Shown here piece by piece: positions 1 through 11,931 of a DNA stretch of 64,000 nt. The DNA lies in contig NC_134507.1 in the NCBI RefSeq assembly GCF_027942865.1, positions 34,215,711 through 34,279,710 on the forward strand, given 5' to 3'. Within the stretch, counting starts at the first letter, position 1. The number at the start of each line of letters is the position of its first letter. The position numbers and the translations under genes were made by a program. Origin of the DNA: Odontesthes bonariensis (Eukaryota; Chordata; Actinopteri; Atheriniformes; Atherinopsidae). Below the pieces are notes generated by a model. The model did not search any database and was not told the origin of the DNA. It worked only from the letters and a program-made list of their open reading frames with translations.

Positions 1-37
1 TAGCCTGATGCACTGCTCCCGCAGTGTCAAATACTCG

Positions 38-62
38 TACTCTGGTTTCTCTTCATAACGTA
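38..62 (+). pseudogene. 5' fragment of U5 snRNA at the left edge of the U1 array
   Basis: The stretch tactctggtttctcttca matches nucleotides 2-19 of vertebrate U5 snRNA exactly, and the next seven bases match at five positions (23 of 25 overall). The match stops where the U1 repeat unit begins (cacccacccacactggg). It covers only the 5' stem strand, without loop 1 or the Sm site, so it cannot be a working U5 gene. Its orientation is opposite to the U1 genes. Bases 1-37 would be U5 upstream flank, but too little is visible to test for a promoter. The identification rests on the remembered U5 sequence. Confidence 0.6.
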
Positions 63-376
63 CACCCACCCACACTGGGAAAATTCTTAGTTGAGGCAAA
101 CCCTCACGGCTTAATATCTCCAGTGCAGAAATGCTGCCGTATTCTCATCTCGTTGTTGCCATCACTAAGGCGACGCCCACCTGCCTGGGGTGACTGCACC
201 GTATGACCTCACCTGACAACTGCGCAGCTGCATATCAGCTGTGCAGACCTGCCGCAGCATTCAGCAAACCTTGCAAAACATGGGTTTTAAAGATGGAAAG
301 GTGTCGTTAAAGCAGAACCGCCAGGACAAAAACCAAGGTAGAGTTGCCCAGGGATATTCACGTTATACAGTCAAAT

Positions 377-540
377 CAGGGGAGAGCGCGAACGCAGTCC
401 CCCACTACCAGAAATTATGCAGTCGAGATTCCCACATTTAGGGAATTCGCAAGGGTCAGTACAGCCAGTGTGCAATGGCTGAGTCTCGTCCTGGGTGAAC
501 CACCTTCTTGATCATGGTATCTCCCCTGCCAGGTAAGTAT
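377..540 (-). ncRNA. rnu1: U1 snRNA, copy 1 (divergent, array edge)
   Basis: The minus strand begins ATACTTACCTGGCAGGGGAG, the universal U1 5' end whose ACUUACCUG pairs with 5' splice sites. The gene ends CGCTCTCCCCTG, giving exactly 164 nt. It contains the U1-70K loop (GATCAAGAAGG), the U1A loop (ATTGCAC), the Sm site AATTTCTGG and the stem-loop 4 TTCG tetraloop. U1 RNA with its proteins recognises 5' splice sites in the nucleus. This first copy differs from the array majority at three positions (near 440, 460 and 473), so it may be a pseudogene decaying at the edge. Confidence 0.85.
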
Positions 541-581
541 GAGTTGGAACTGTCAGAGGCTGACACCTCTTTTCCAGGTGC

Positions 582-601
582 CTCACTCGGCCGGACGGTG
601 C
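582..601 (-). promoter_or_regulatory. Candidate proximal sequence element (PSE) of U1, one per unit
   Basis: Read on the minus strand this is GCACCGTCCGGCCGAGTGAG, lying at -42 to -61 from the U1 start. That is where vertebrate snRNA genes carry the PSE bound by SNAPc, and the ACCGT...GAGTGAG ends resemble the human U1 PSE as I remember it. The same block recurs 42-61 bp upstream of every U1 copy, with changes in a few units (for example near 5570). A second AG-rich block at 564-580 is closer than usual. No convincing octamer or 3' box was found. Confidence 0.5.
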
Positions 602-1088
602 AGCAAATTCAACTGTCTGCAGTGCCATGCCAGCAGCTAACCTGAATCTGAAAAGCTTGCAGATTAAAACAGTCCGGCTTTTCTTCATCTTTCTGATCAG
701 TTCTTGTTTCAACAACCAAGGAATTTGGAGCACAAATTGATTTAGTTTTTCCACTCTCCCCGTCTCTAGAGCCACACCCACCCACACTGGGAAAATTCTT
801 AGTTGATGCAAACCCTCACGGCTTAATATCTCCAGTGCAGAAATGCTGCCGTATTCTCATCTCGTTGTTGCCATCACTAAGGCAACGCCCACCTGCCTGG
901 GGTGACTGCACCGTATGACCTCACCTGACAACTGCGCAGCTGCATATCAGCTGTGCAGACCTGCCGCAGCATTCAGCAAACCTTGCAAAACATGGGTTTT
1001 AAAGATGGAAAGGTGTCGTTAAAGCAGCAACGCCAGGACAAAAACCAAGGTAGAGTTGCCCAGGGATATTCACGTTATACAGTCAAAT

Positions 1089-1252
1089 CAGGGGAGAGCG
1101 CGAACGCAGTCCCCCACTACCAGAAATTATTTAGTCGAGATTCCCACATTTGGGGAATTCGCAAGGGTCAGTACAGCCGGTGTGCAATGGCTGAGCCTCG
1201 TCCTGGGTGAACCACCTTCTTGATCATGGTATCTCCCCTGCCAGGTAAGTAT
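1089..1252 (-). ncRNA. rnu1: U1 snRNA, copy 2
   Basis: Full-length 164-nt U1. It differs from the majority at two adjacent bases just before the Sm site: the RNA reads GACTAAATAATTTC instead of GACTGCATAATTTC. The splice-site-pairing 5' end is intact. Confidence 0.9.
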
Positions 1253-1800
1253 GAGTTGGAACTGTCAGAGGCTGACACCTCTTTTCCAGGTGCCTCACTC
1301 GGCCGGACGGTGCAGCAAATTCAACTGTCTGCAGTGCCATGCCAGCAGCTAACCTGAATCTGAAAAGCTTGCAGATTAAAACAGTCCGGCTTTTCTTCAT
1401 CTTTCTGATCAGTTTTTGTTTCAACAACCAAGGAACTTGGAGCACAAATTGATTTAGTTTTTCCACTCTCCCCGTCTCTAGAGCCACACCCACCCACACT
1501 GGGAAAATTCTTAGTTGAGCCAAACCTTCACGGCTTAATATCTCCAGTGCAGAAATGCTGACGTATTCTCATCTCGTTGTTGCCATCACTAAGGCAACGC
1601 CCACCTGCCTGGGGTGACTGCACCGTATGACCTCACCTGACAACTGCGCAGCTGCATATCAGCTGTGCAGACCTGCCGCAGCATTCAGCAAACCTTGCAA
1701 AACATGGGTTTTAAAGATGGAAAGGTGTCGTTAAAGCAGCAACGCCAGGACAAAAACCAAGGTAGAGTTGCCCAGGGATATTCACGTTATACAGTCAAAT

Positions 1801-1964
1801 CAGGGGAGAGCGCGAACGCAGTCCCCCACTACCAGAAATTATTTAGTCGAGATTCCCACATTTGGGGAATTCGCAAGGGTCAGTACAGCCGGTGTGCAAT
1901 GGCTGAGCCTCGTCCTGGGTGAACCACCTTCTTGATCATGGTATCTCCCCTGCCAGGTAAGTAT
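1801..1964 (-). ncRNA. rnu1: U1 snRNA, copy 3
   Basis: Full-length U1 with the same two-base change before the Sm site as its left neighbour. The two units are almost identical, so this is a recent local duplication. Confidence 0.9.
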
Positions 1965-2512
1965 GAGTTGGAACTGTCAGAGGCTGACACCTCTTTTCCA
2001 GGTGCCTCACTCGGCCGGACGGTGCAGCAAATTCAACTGTCTGCAGTGCCATGCCAGCAGCTAACCTGAATCTGAAAAGCTTGCAGATTAAAACAGTCCG
2101 GCTTTTCTTCATCTTTCTGATCAGTTTTTGTTTCAACAACCAAGGAACTTGGAGCACAAATTGATTTAGTTTTTCCACTCTCCCCGTCTCTAGAGCCACA
2201 CCCACCCACACTGGGAAAATTCTTAGTTGAGCCAAACCTTCAAGGCTTAATATCTCCAGTGCAGAAATGCTGCCGTATTCTCATCTCGTTGTTGCCATCA
2301 CTAAGGCAACGCCCACCTGCCTGGGGTGACTGCACCGTATGACCTCACCTGACAACTGCGCAGCTGCATATCAGCTGTGCAGACCTGCCGCAGCATTCAG
2401 CAAACCTTGCAAAACATGGGTTTTAAAGATGGAAAGGTGTCGTTAAAGCAGCAACGCCATGACAAAAACCAAGGTAGAGTTGCCCAGGAATATTTACGTT
2501 ATACAGTCAAAT

Positions 2513-2676
2513 CAGGGGAGAGCGCGAACGCAGTACCCCACTACCAGAAATTATGCAGTCGAGATTCCCACATTTGGGGAATTCGCAAGGGTCAGTACAG
2601 CCGGTGTGCAATGGCTGAGCCTCGTCCTGGGTGAACCACCTTCTTGATCATGGTATCTCCCCTGCCAGGTAAGTAT
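2513..2676 (-). ncRNA. rnu1: U1 snRNA, copy 4
   Basis: Full-length U1 with one change near 2534, in the G-run between the Sm site and stem-loop 4 (GGGGTACTG for GGGGGACTG). Confidence 0.91.
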
Positions 2677-3224
2677 GAGTTGGAACTGTCAGAGGCTGAC
2701 ACCTCTTTTCCAGGTGCCTCACTCGGCCGGACGGTGCAGCAAATTCAACTGTCTGCAGTGCCATGCCAGCAGCTAACCTGAATCTGAAAAGCTTGCAGAT
2801 TAAAACAGTCCGGCTTTTCTTCATCTTTCTGATCAGTTCTTGTTTCAACAACCAAGGAATTTGGAGCACAAATTGATTTAGTTTTTCCACTCTCCCCGTC
2901 TCTAGAGCCAAACCCACCCACACTGGGAAAATTCTTAGTTGAGGCAAAACCTCACGGCTTAATATCTCCAGTGCAGAAATGCTGCCGTATTCTCATCTCG
3001 TTGTTGCCATCACTAAGGCAACGCCCACCTGCCTGGGGTGACTGCACCGTATGACCTCACCTGACAACTGCGCAGCTGCATATCAGCTGTGCAGACCTGC
3101 CGCAGCATTCAGCAAACCTTGCAAAACATGGGTTTTAAAGATGGAAAGGTGTCGTTAAAGCAGCAACGCCAGGACAAAAACTAAGGTAGAGTTGCCCAGG
3201 GATATTTACGTTATACAGTCAAAT

Positions 3225-3388
3225 CAGGGGAGAGCGCGAACGCAGTCCCCCACAACCAGAAATTATGCAGTCGAGATTCCCACATTTGGGGAATTCGCAA
3301 GGGTCAGTACAGCCGGTGTGCAATGGCTGAGCCTCGTCCTGGGTGAACCACCTTCTTGATCATGGTATCTCCCCTGCCAGGTAAGTAT
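3225..3388 (-). ncRNA. rnu1: U1 snRNA, copy 5
   Basis: Full-length U1 with one change just 3' of the Sm site (GGTTGTGGG for GGTAGTGGG). The unit is nearly the same as the one two units further on, suggesting a two-unit duplication. Confidence 0.91.
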
Positions 3389-3936
3389 GAGTTGGAACTG
3401 TCAGAGGCTGACACCTCTTTTCCAGGTGCCTCACTCGGCCGGACGGTGCAGCAAATTCAACTGTCTGCATTGCTATGCCAGCAGCTAACCTGAATCTGAA
3501 AAGCTTGCAGATTAAAACAGTCCGGCTTTTCTTCATCTTTCTGATCAGTTCTTGTTTCAACAACCAAGGAATTTGGAGCACAAATTGATTTAGTTTTTCC
3601 TCTCTCCCCGTCTCTAGAGCCACACCCACCCACACTGGGAAAATTCTTAGTTGAGGCGAACCCTCACGGCTTAATATCTCCAGTGCAGAAATGCTGCCGT
3701 ATTCTCATCTCGTTGTTGCCATCACTAAGGCAACGCCCACCTGCCTGGGGTGACTGCACTGTATGACCTCACCTGACAACTGCGCAGCTGCATATCAGCT
3801 GTGCAGACCTGCCGCAGCATTCAGCAAACCTTGCAAAACATGGGTTTTAAAGATGGAAAGGTGTCATTAAAGCAGCAACGTCAGAACAAAAACCAAGGTA
3901 GAGTTGCCCAGGGATATTCACATTATACAGTCAAAT

Positions 3937-4100
3937 CAGGGGAGAGCGCGAACGCAGTCCCCCACTACCAGAAATTATGCAGTCGAGATTCCCACATTTG
4001 GGGAATTCGCAAGGGTCAGTACAGCCGGTGTGCAATGGCTGAGCCTCGTCCTGGGTGAACCACCTTCTTGATCATGGTATCTCCCCTGCCAGGTAAGTAT
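3937..4100 (-). ncRNA. rnu1: U1 snRNA, copy 6 (majority sequence)
   Basis: Full-length 164-nt U1 identical to the array majority sequence, with all protein-binding loops and the Sm site present. Confidence 0.94.
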
Positions 4101-4648
4101 GAGTTGGAACTGTCAGAGGCTGACACCTCTTTTCCAGGTGCCTCACTCGGCCGGACGGTGCAGCAAATTCAACTGTCTGCAGTGCCATGCCAGCAGCTAA
4201 CCTGAATCTGAAAAGCTTGCAGATTAAAACAGTCCGGCTTTTCTTCATCTTTCTGATCAGTTCTTGTTTCAACAACCAAGGAATTTGGAGCACAAATTGA
4301 TTTAGTTTTTCCACTCTCCCCGTCTCTAGAGCCACACCCACCCACACTGGGAAAATTCTTAGTTGAGGCAAACCCTCACGGCTTAATATCTCCAGTGCAG
4401 AAATGCTGCCGTATTCTCATCTCGTTGTTGCCATCACTAAGGCAACGCCCACCTGCCTGGGGTGACTGCACTGTATGACCTCACCTGACAACTGCGCAGC
4501 TGCATATCAGCTGTGCAGACCTGCCGCAGCATTCAGCAAACCTTGCAAAACATGGGTTTTAAAGATGGAAAGGTGTCGTTAAAGCAGCAACGCCAGGACA
4601 AAAACTAAGGTAGAGTTGCCCAGGGATATTTACGTTATACAGTCAAAT

Positions 4649-4812
4649 CAGGGGAGAGCGCGAACGCAGTCCCCCACTACCAGAAATTATGCAGTCGAGA
4701 TTCCCACATTTGGGGAATTCGCAAGGGTCAGTACAGCCGGTGTGCAATGGCTGAGCCTCGTCCTGGGTGAACCACCTTCTTGATCATGGTATCTCCCCTG
4801 CCAGGTAAGTAT
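4649..4812 (-). ncRNA. rnu1: U1 snRNA, copy 7 (majority sequence)
   Basis: Full-length U1 identical to the array majority. Its spacer shares the GIAM-type promoter variants with copy 5, two units to the left. Confidence 0.94.
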
Positions 4813-5360
4813 GAGTTGGAACTGTCAGAGGCTGACACCTCTTTTCCAGGTGCCTCACTCGGCCGGACGGTGCAGCAAATTCAACTGTCTGCATTGCTAT
4901 GCCAGCAGCTAACCTGAATCTGAAAAGCTTGCAGATTAAAACAGTCCGGCTTTTCTTCATCTTTCTGATCAGTTCTTGTTTCAACAACCAAGGAATTTGG
5001 AGCACAAATTGATTTAGTTTTTCCTCTCTCCCCATCTCTAGAGCCACACCCACCCACACTGGGAAAATTCTTAGTTGAGGCGAACCCTCACGGCTTAATA
5101 TCTCCAGTGCAGAAATGCTGCCGTATTCTCATCTCGTTGTTGCCATCACTAAGGCAACGCCCACCTGCCTGGGGTGACTGCACTGTATGACCTCACCTGA
5201 CAACTGCGCAGCTGCATATCAGCTGTGCAGACCTGCCGCAGCATTCAGCAAACCTTGCAAAACATGGGTTTTAAAGATGGAAAGGTGTCGTTAAAGCAGC
5301 AACGCCAGAACAAAAACCAAGGTAGAGTTGCCCAGGGATAATCACGTTATACAGTCAAAT

Positions 5361-5524
5361 CAGGGGAGAGCACGAACGCAGTCCCCCACTACCAGAAATT
5401 ATGCAGTTGAGATTCCCACATTTGGGGAATTCGCAAGGGTCAGTACAGCCGGTGTGCAATGGCTGAGCCTCGTCCTGGGTGAACCACCTTCTTGATCATG
5501 GTATCTCCCCTGCCAGGTAAGTAT
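5361..5524 (-). ncRNA. rnu1: U1 snRNA, copy 8 (variant)
   Basis: Full-length U1 with two changes: one in the stem-loop 4 stem next to the tetraloop (TTCGTGC for TTCGCGC) and one before the Sm site (CTCAACTG for CTCGACTG). Its PSE region is also altered, so activity is less certain. Confidence 0.87.
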
Positions 5525-6071
5525 GAGTTGGAACTGTCAGAGGCTGACACCTCTTTTCCAGGTGCCTCACTAGGCCAGACGGTGCAGCAAATTCAACTGT
5601 CTGCAGTGCCATGCCAGCAGCTAACCTGAATCTGAAAAGCTTGCAGATTAAAACAGTCCGGCTTTTCTTCATCTTTCTGATCAGTTCTTGTTTCAACAAC
5701 CAAGGAACTTGGAGCACAAATTGATTTAGTTTTTCCACGCTCCCCATCTCTAGAGCCACACCCACCCACACTGGGAAAATTCTTAGTTGAGGCAAACCCT
5801 CACGGCTTAATATCTCCAGTGCAGAAATGCTGCCGTATTCTCATCTCGTTGTTGCCATCACTAAGGCAACGCCCACCTGCCTGGGGTGACTGCACCGTAT
5901 GACCTCACCTGACAACTGCGCAGCTGCATATCAGCTGTGCAGACCTGCCGCAGCATTCAGCAAACCTTGCAAAACTTGGGTTTTAAAGATGGAAAGGTGT
6001 CATTAAAGCAGCAACGTCAGAACAAAACCAAGGTAGAGTTGCCCAGGGATATTCACATTATACAGTCAAAT

Positions 6072-6235
6072 CAGGGGAGAGCGCGAACGCAGTCCCCCAC
6101 TACCAGAAATTATGCAGTCGAGATTCCCACATTTGGGGAATTCGCAAGGGTCAGTACAGCCGGTGTGCAATGGCTGAGCCTCGTCCTGGGTGAACCACCT
6201 TCTTGATCATGGTATCTCCCCTGCCAGGTAAGTAT
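6072..6235 (-). ncRNA. rnu1: U1 snRNA, copy 9 (majority sequence)
   Basis: Full-length U1 identical to the majority. The unit is 711 bp because of a one-base deletion in the spacer near 6028, outside the gene. Confidence 0.94.
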
Positions 6236-6783
6236 GAGTTGGAACTGTCAGAGGCTGACACCTCTTTTCCAGGTGCCTCACTCGGCCGGACGGTGCAGCA
6301 AATTCAACTGTCTGCAGTGCCATGCCAGCAGCTAACCTGAATCTGAAAAGCTTGCAGATTAAAACAGTCCGGCTTTTCTTCATCTTTCTGATCAGTTCTT
6401 GTTTCAACAACCAAGGAATTTGGAGCACAAATTGATTTAGTTTTTCCACTCTCCCCGTCTCTAGAGCCACACCCACCCACACTGGGAAAATTCTTAGTTG
6501 AGGCAAACCCTCACGGCTTAATATCTCCAGTGCAGAAATGCTGCCATATTCTCATCTCGTTGTTGCCATCACTAAGGCAACGCCCACCTGCCTGGGGTGA
6601 CTGCACTGTATGACCTCACCTGACAACTGCGCAGCTGCATATCAGCTGTGCAGACCTGCCGCAGCATTCAGCAAACCTTGCAAAACATGGGTTTTAAAGA
6701 TGGAAAGGTGTCGTTAAAGCAGCAACGCCAGGACAAAAACCAAGGTAGAGTTGCCCAGGGATATTTACGTTATACAGTCAAAT

Positions 6784-6947
6784 CAGGGGAGAGCGCGAAC
6801 GCAGTCCCCCACTACCAGAAATTATTTAGTCGAGATTCCCACATTTGGGGAATTCGCAAGGGTCAATACAGCCGGTGTGCAATGGCTGAGCCTCGTCCTG
6901 GGTGAACCACCTTCTTGATCATGGTATCTCCCCTGCCAGGTAAGTAT
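6784..6947 (-). ncRNA. rnu1: U1 snRNA, copy 10 (variant)
   Basis: Full-length U1 with the two-base change before the Sm site also seen in copies 2 and 3, plus one change near 6866 in the stem 2-3 region. Sharing with distant copies points to gene conversion or older shared ancestry. Confidence 0.88.
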
Positions 6948-7495
6948 GAGTTGGAACTGTCAGAGGCTGACACCTCTTTTCCAGGTGCCTCACTCGGCCG
7001 GACGGTGCATCAAATTCAACTGTCTGCAGTGCCATGCCAGCAGCTAACCTGAATCTGAAAAGCTTGCAGATTAAAACAGTCCGGCTTTTCTTCATCTTTC
7101 TGATCAGTTCTTGTTTCAACAACCAAGGAATTTGGAGCACAAATTGATTTAGTTTTTCCACTCTCCCCATCTCTAGAGCCACACCCACCCACACTGGGAA
7201 AATTCTTAGTTGAGGCAAACCCTCACGGCTTAATATCTCCAGTGCAGAAATGCTGCCGTATTCTCATCTCGTTGTTGCCATCACTAAGGCAACGCCCACC
7301 TGCCTGGGGTGACTGCACCGTATGACCTCACCTGACAACTGCGCAGCTGCATATCAGCTGTGCAGACCTGCCGCAGCATTCAGCAAACCTTGCAAAACAT
7401 GGGTTTTAAAGATGGAAAGGTGTCGTTAAAGCAGCAACGCCATGACAAAAACCAAGGTAGAGTTGCCCAGGGATATTTACGTTATACAGTCAAAT

Positions 7496-7659
7496 CAGGG
7501 GAGAGCGCGAACGCAGTCCCCCACTACCAGAAATTATGCAGTCGAGATTCCCACATTTGGGGAATTCGCAAGGGTCAGTACAGCCGGTGTGCAATGGCTG
7601 AGCCTCGTCCTGGGTGAACCACCTTCTTGATCATGGTATCTCCCCTGCCAGGTAAGTAT
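7496..7659 (-). ncRNA. rnu1: U1 snRNA, copy 11 (majority sequence)
   Basis: Full-length U1 identical to the majority. Its promoter lies in the first unit of the seven-unit higher-order repeat. Confidence 0.94.
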
Positions 7660-8207
7660 GAGTTGGAACTGTCAGAGGCTGACACCTCTTTTCCAGGTGC
7701 CTCACTCGGCCGGACGGTGCAGCAAATTCAACTGTCTGCAGTGCCATGCCAGCAGCTAACCTGAATCTGAAAAGCTTGCAGATTAAAACAGTCCGGCTTT
7801 TCTTCATCTTTCTGATCAGTTTTTGTTTCAACAACCAAGGAACTTGGAGCACAAATTGATTTAGTTTTTCCACTCTCCCCATCTCTAGAGCCACACCCAC
7901 CCACACTGGGAAAATTCTTAGTTGAGGCAAACCCTCACGGCTTAATATCTCCAGTGCAGAAATGCTGCCGTATTCTCATCTCGTTGTTGCCATCACTAAG
8001 GCAACGCCCACATGCCTGGGGTGACTGCACCGTATGACCTCACCTGACAACTGCGCAGCTGCATATCAGCTGTGCAGACCTGCCGCAGCATTCAGCAAAC
8101 CTTGCAAAACATGGGTTTTAAAGATGGAAAGGTGTCGTTAAAGCAGCAACGCCAGAACAAAAACCAAGGTAGAGTTGCCCAGGGATAGTCACGTTATACA
8201 GTCAAAT

Positions 8208-8371
8208 CAGGGGAGAGCGCAAACGCAGTCCCCCACTACCAGAAATTATGCAGTCGAGATTCCCACATTTGGGGAATTCGCAAGGGTCAGTACAGCCGGT
8301 GTGCAATGGCTGAGCCTCGTCCTGGGTGAACCACCTTCTTGATCATGGTATCTCCCCTGCCAGGTAAGTAT
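8208..8371 (-). ncRNA. rnu1: U1 snRNA, copy 12 (UUUG tetraloop variant)
   Basis: Full-length U1 with one change: the stem-loop 4 tetraloop reads TTTG instead of TTCG. The same variant sits 4984 bp away in copies 19 and 26, and in copy 22. Confidence 0.92.
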
Positions 8372-8919
8372 GAATTGGAACTGTCAGAGGCTGACACCTC
8401 TTTTCCAGGTGCCTCACTCGGCCGGACGGTGCAGCAAATTCAACTGTCAGCAGTGCCATGCCAGCAGCTAACCTGAATCTGAAAAGCTTGCAGATTAAAA
8501 CAGTCCGGCTTTTCTTCATCTTTCTGATCAGTTTTTGTTTCAACAACCAAGGAACTTGGAGCACAAATTGATTTAGTTTTTCCACTCTCCCCATCTCTAG
8601 AGCCACACCCACCCACACTGGGAAAATTCTTAGTTGAGGCAAACCCTCACGGCTTAATATCTCCAGTGCAGAAATGCTGCCGTATTCTCATCTCGTTGTT
8701 GCCATCACTAAGGCAACGCCCACCTGCCTGGGGTGACTGCACCGTATGACCTCACCTGACAACTGCGCAGCTGCATATCAGCTGTGCAGACCTGCCGCAG
8801 CATTCAGCAAACCTTGCAAAACATGGGTTTTAAAGATGGAAAGGTGTCGTTAAAGCAGCAACGCCAGGACAAAAACCAAGGTAGAGTTGCCCAGGGATAT
8901 TCACGTTATACAGTCAAAT

Positions 8920-9083
8920 CAGGGGAGAGCGCGAACGCAGTCCCCCACTACCAGAAATTATGCAGTCGAGATTCCCACATTTGGGGAATTCGCAAGGGTC
9001 AGTACAGCCGGTGTGCAATGGCTGAGCCTCGTCCTGGGTGAACCACCTTCTTGATCATGGTATCTCCCCTGCCAGGTAAGTAT
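8920..9083 (-). ncRNA. rnu1: U1 snRNA, copy 13 (majority sequence)
   Basis: Full-length U1 identical to the majority sequence. Confidence 0.94.
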
Positions 9084-9631
9084 GAGTTGGAACTGTCAGA
9101 GGCTGACAACTCTTTTCCAGGTGCCTCACTCGGCCGGACGGTGCAGCAAATTCAACTGTCTGCAGTGCCATGCCAGCAGCTAACCTGAATCTGAAAAGCT
9201 TGCAGATTAAAACAGTCCGGCTTTTCTTCATCTTTCTGATCAGTTCTTGTTTCAACAACCAAGGAATTTGGAGCACAAATTGATTTAGTTTTTCCACTCT
9301 CCCCGTCTCTAGAGCCACACCCACCCACACTGGGAAAATTCTTAGTTGAGGCAAACCGTCACGGCTTAATATCTCCAGTGCAGAAATGCTGCCGTATTCT
9401 CATCTCGTTGTTGCCATCACTAAGGCAACGCCCACCTCCCTGGGGTGACTGCACCGTATGACCTCACCTGACAACTGCGCAGCTGCATATCAGCTGTGCA
9501 GACCTGCCGCAGCATTCAGCAAACCTTGCAAAACATGGGTTTTAAAGATGGAAAGGTGTCGTTAAAGCAGCAACGCCAGAACAAAAACCAAGGTAGAGTT
9601 GCCCAGGGATATTCACGTTATACAGTCAAAT

Positions 9632-9795
9632 CAGGGGAGAGCGCGAACGCAGTCCCCCACTACCAGAAATTATGCAGTCGAGATTCCCACATTTGGGGAA
9701 TTCGCAAGGGTCAGTACAGCCGGTGTGCAATGGCTGAGCCTCGTCCTGGGTGAACCACCTTCTTGATCATGGTATCTCCCCTGCCAGGTAAGTAT
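9632..9795 (-). ncRNA. rnu1: U1 snRNA, copy 14 (majority sequence)
   Basis: Full-length U1 identical to the majority. A promoter variant near 9814 (gaggatgac) is shared with copy 21, one higher-order period away. Confidence 0.94.
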
Positions 9796-10343
9796 GAGTT
9801 GGAACTGTCAGAGGATGACACCTCTTTTCCAGGTGCCTCACTCGGCCGGACGGTGCAGCAAATTCAACTGTCAGCAGTGCCATGCCAGCAGCTAACCTGA
9901 ATCTGAAAAGCTTGCAGATTAAAACAGTCCGGCTTTTCTTCATCTTTCTGATCAGTTTTTGTTTCAACAACCAAGGAACTTGGAGCACAAATTGATTTAG
10001 TTTTTCCACTCTCCCCGTCTCTAGAGCCACACCCACCCACACTGGGAAAATTCTTAGTTGAGGCAAACCCTCACGGCTTAATATCTCCAGTGCAGAAATG
10101 CTGCCGTATTCTCATCTCGTTGTTGCCATCACTAAGGCAACGCCCACCTGCCTGGGGTGACTGCACCGTATGACCTCACCTGACAACTGCGCAGCTGCAT
10201 ATCAGCTGTGCAGACCTGCCGCAGCATTCAGCAAACCTTGCAAAACATGAGTTTTAAAGATGGAAAGGTGTCGTTAAAGCAGCAACGCCAGGACAAAAAC
10301 CAAGGTAGAGTTGCCCAGGGATATTTACGTTATACAGTCAAAT

Positions 10344-10507
10344 CAGGGGAGAGCGCGAACGCAGTCCCCCACTACCAGAAATTATGCAGTCGAGATTCCC
10401 ACATTTGGGGAATTCGCAAGGGTCAGTACAGCCGGTGTGCAATGGCTGAGCCTCGTCCTGGGTGAACCACCTTCTTGATCATGGTATCTCCCCTGCCAGG
10501 TAAGTAT
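10344..10507 (-). ncRNA. rnu1: U1 snRNA, copy 15 (majority sequence)
   Basis: Full-length U1 identical to the majority. The upstream variant ttttccatgtg is shared only with copy 23. Confidence 0.94.
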
Positions 10508-11055
10508 GAGTTGGAACTGTCAGAGGCTGACACCTCTTTTCCATGTGCCTCACTCGGCCGGACGGTGCAGCAAATTCAACTTTCTGCAGTGCCATGCCAG
10601 CAGCTAACCTGAATCTGAAAAGCTTGCAGATTAAAACAGTCCGGCTTTTCTTCATCTTTCTGATCAGTTCTTGTTTCAACAACCAAGGAATTTGGAGCAC
10701 AAATTGATTTAGTTTTTCCACTCTCCCCATCTCTAGAGCCACACCCACCCACACTGGGAAAATTCTTAGTTGAGCCAAACCCTCACGGCTTAATATCTCC
10801 AGTGCAGAAATGCTGCCGTATTCTCATCTCGTTGTTGCCATCACTAAGGCAACGCCCACCTGCCTGGGGTGACTGCACCGTATGACCTCACCTGACAACT
10901 GCGCAGCTGCATATCAGCTGTGCAGACCTGCCGCAGCATTCAGCAAACCTTGCAAAACATGGGTTTTAAAGATGGAAAGGTGTCGTTAAAGCAGCAACGT
11001 CAGAACAAAAACCAAGGTAGAGTTGCCCAGGGATATTCACATTATACAGTCAAAT

Positions 11056-11219
11056 CAGGGGAGAGCGCGAACGCAGTCCCCCACTACCAGAAATTATGCA
11101 GTCGAGATTCCCACATTTGGGGAATTCGCAAGGGTCAGTACAGCCGGTGTGCAATGGCTGAGCCTCGTCCTGGGTGAACCACCTTCTTGATCATGGTATC
11201 TCCCCTGCCAGGTAAGTAT
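11056..11219 (-). ncRNA. rnu1: U1 snRNA, copy 16 (majority sequence)
   Basis: Full-length U1 identical to the majority sequence. Confidence 0.94.
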
Positions 11220-11767
11220 GAGTTGGAACTGTCAGAGGCTGACAACTCTTTTCCAGGTGCCTCACTCGGCCGGACGGTGCAGCAAATTCAACTGTCTGCA
11301 GTGCCATGCCAGCAGCTAACCTGAATCTGAAAAGCTTGCAGATTAAAACAGTCCGGCTTTTCTTCATCTTTCTGATCAGTTCTTGTTTCAACAACCAAGG
11401 AATTTGGAGCACAAATTGATTTAGTTTTTCCACTCTCCCCGTCTCTAGAGCCACACCCACCCACACTGGGAAAATTCTTAGTTGAGGCAAACCCTCACGG
11501 CTTAATATCTCCAGTGCAGAAATGCTGCCGTATTCTCATCTCGTTGTTGCCATCACTAAGGCAACGCCCACCTCCCTGGGGTGACTGCACCGTATGACCT
11601 CACCTGACAACTGCGCAGCTGCATATCAGCTGTGCAGACCTGCCGCAGCATTCAGCAAACCTTGCAAAACATGAGTTTTAAAGATGGAAAGGTGTCGTTA
11701 AAGCAGCAACGTCAGAACAAAAACCAAGGTAGAGTTGCCCAGGGATATTCACATTATACAGTCAAAT

Positions 11768-11931
11768 CAGGGGAGAGCGCGAACGCAGTCCCCCACTACC
11801 AGAAATTATGCAGTCGAGATTCCCACATTTGGGGAATTCGCAAGGGTCAGTACAGCCGGTGTGCAATGGCTGAGCCTCGTCCTGGGTGAACCACCTTCTT
11901 GATCATGGTATCTCCCCTGCCAGGTAAGTAT
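11768..11931 (-). ncRNA. rnu1: U1 snRNA, copy 17 (majority sequence)
   Basis: Full-length U1 identical to the majority. Its spacer mixes variants of the two preceding units, which suggests conversion. Confidence 0.94.

Noticed and set aside
280-300. 3'-box-like text gttttaaagatgga on the plus strand of each unit
   Set aside because: It is on the wrong strand for U1, and no other snRNA gene lies upstream of it on plus.
525-540. Strong 5' splice-site-like text ccaggtaagtat on the plus strand in every unit
   Set aside because: It is the reverse complement of the U1 5' end, which is complementary to splice sites by function. No exon precedes it.
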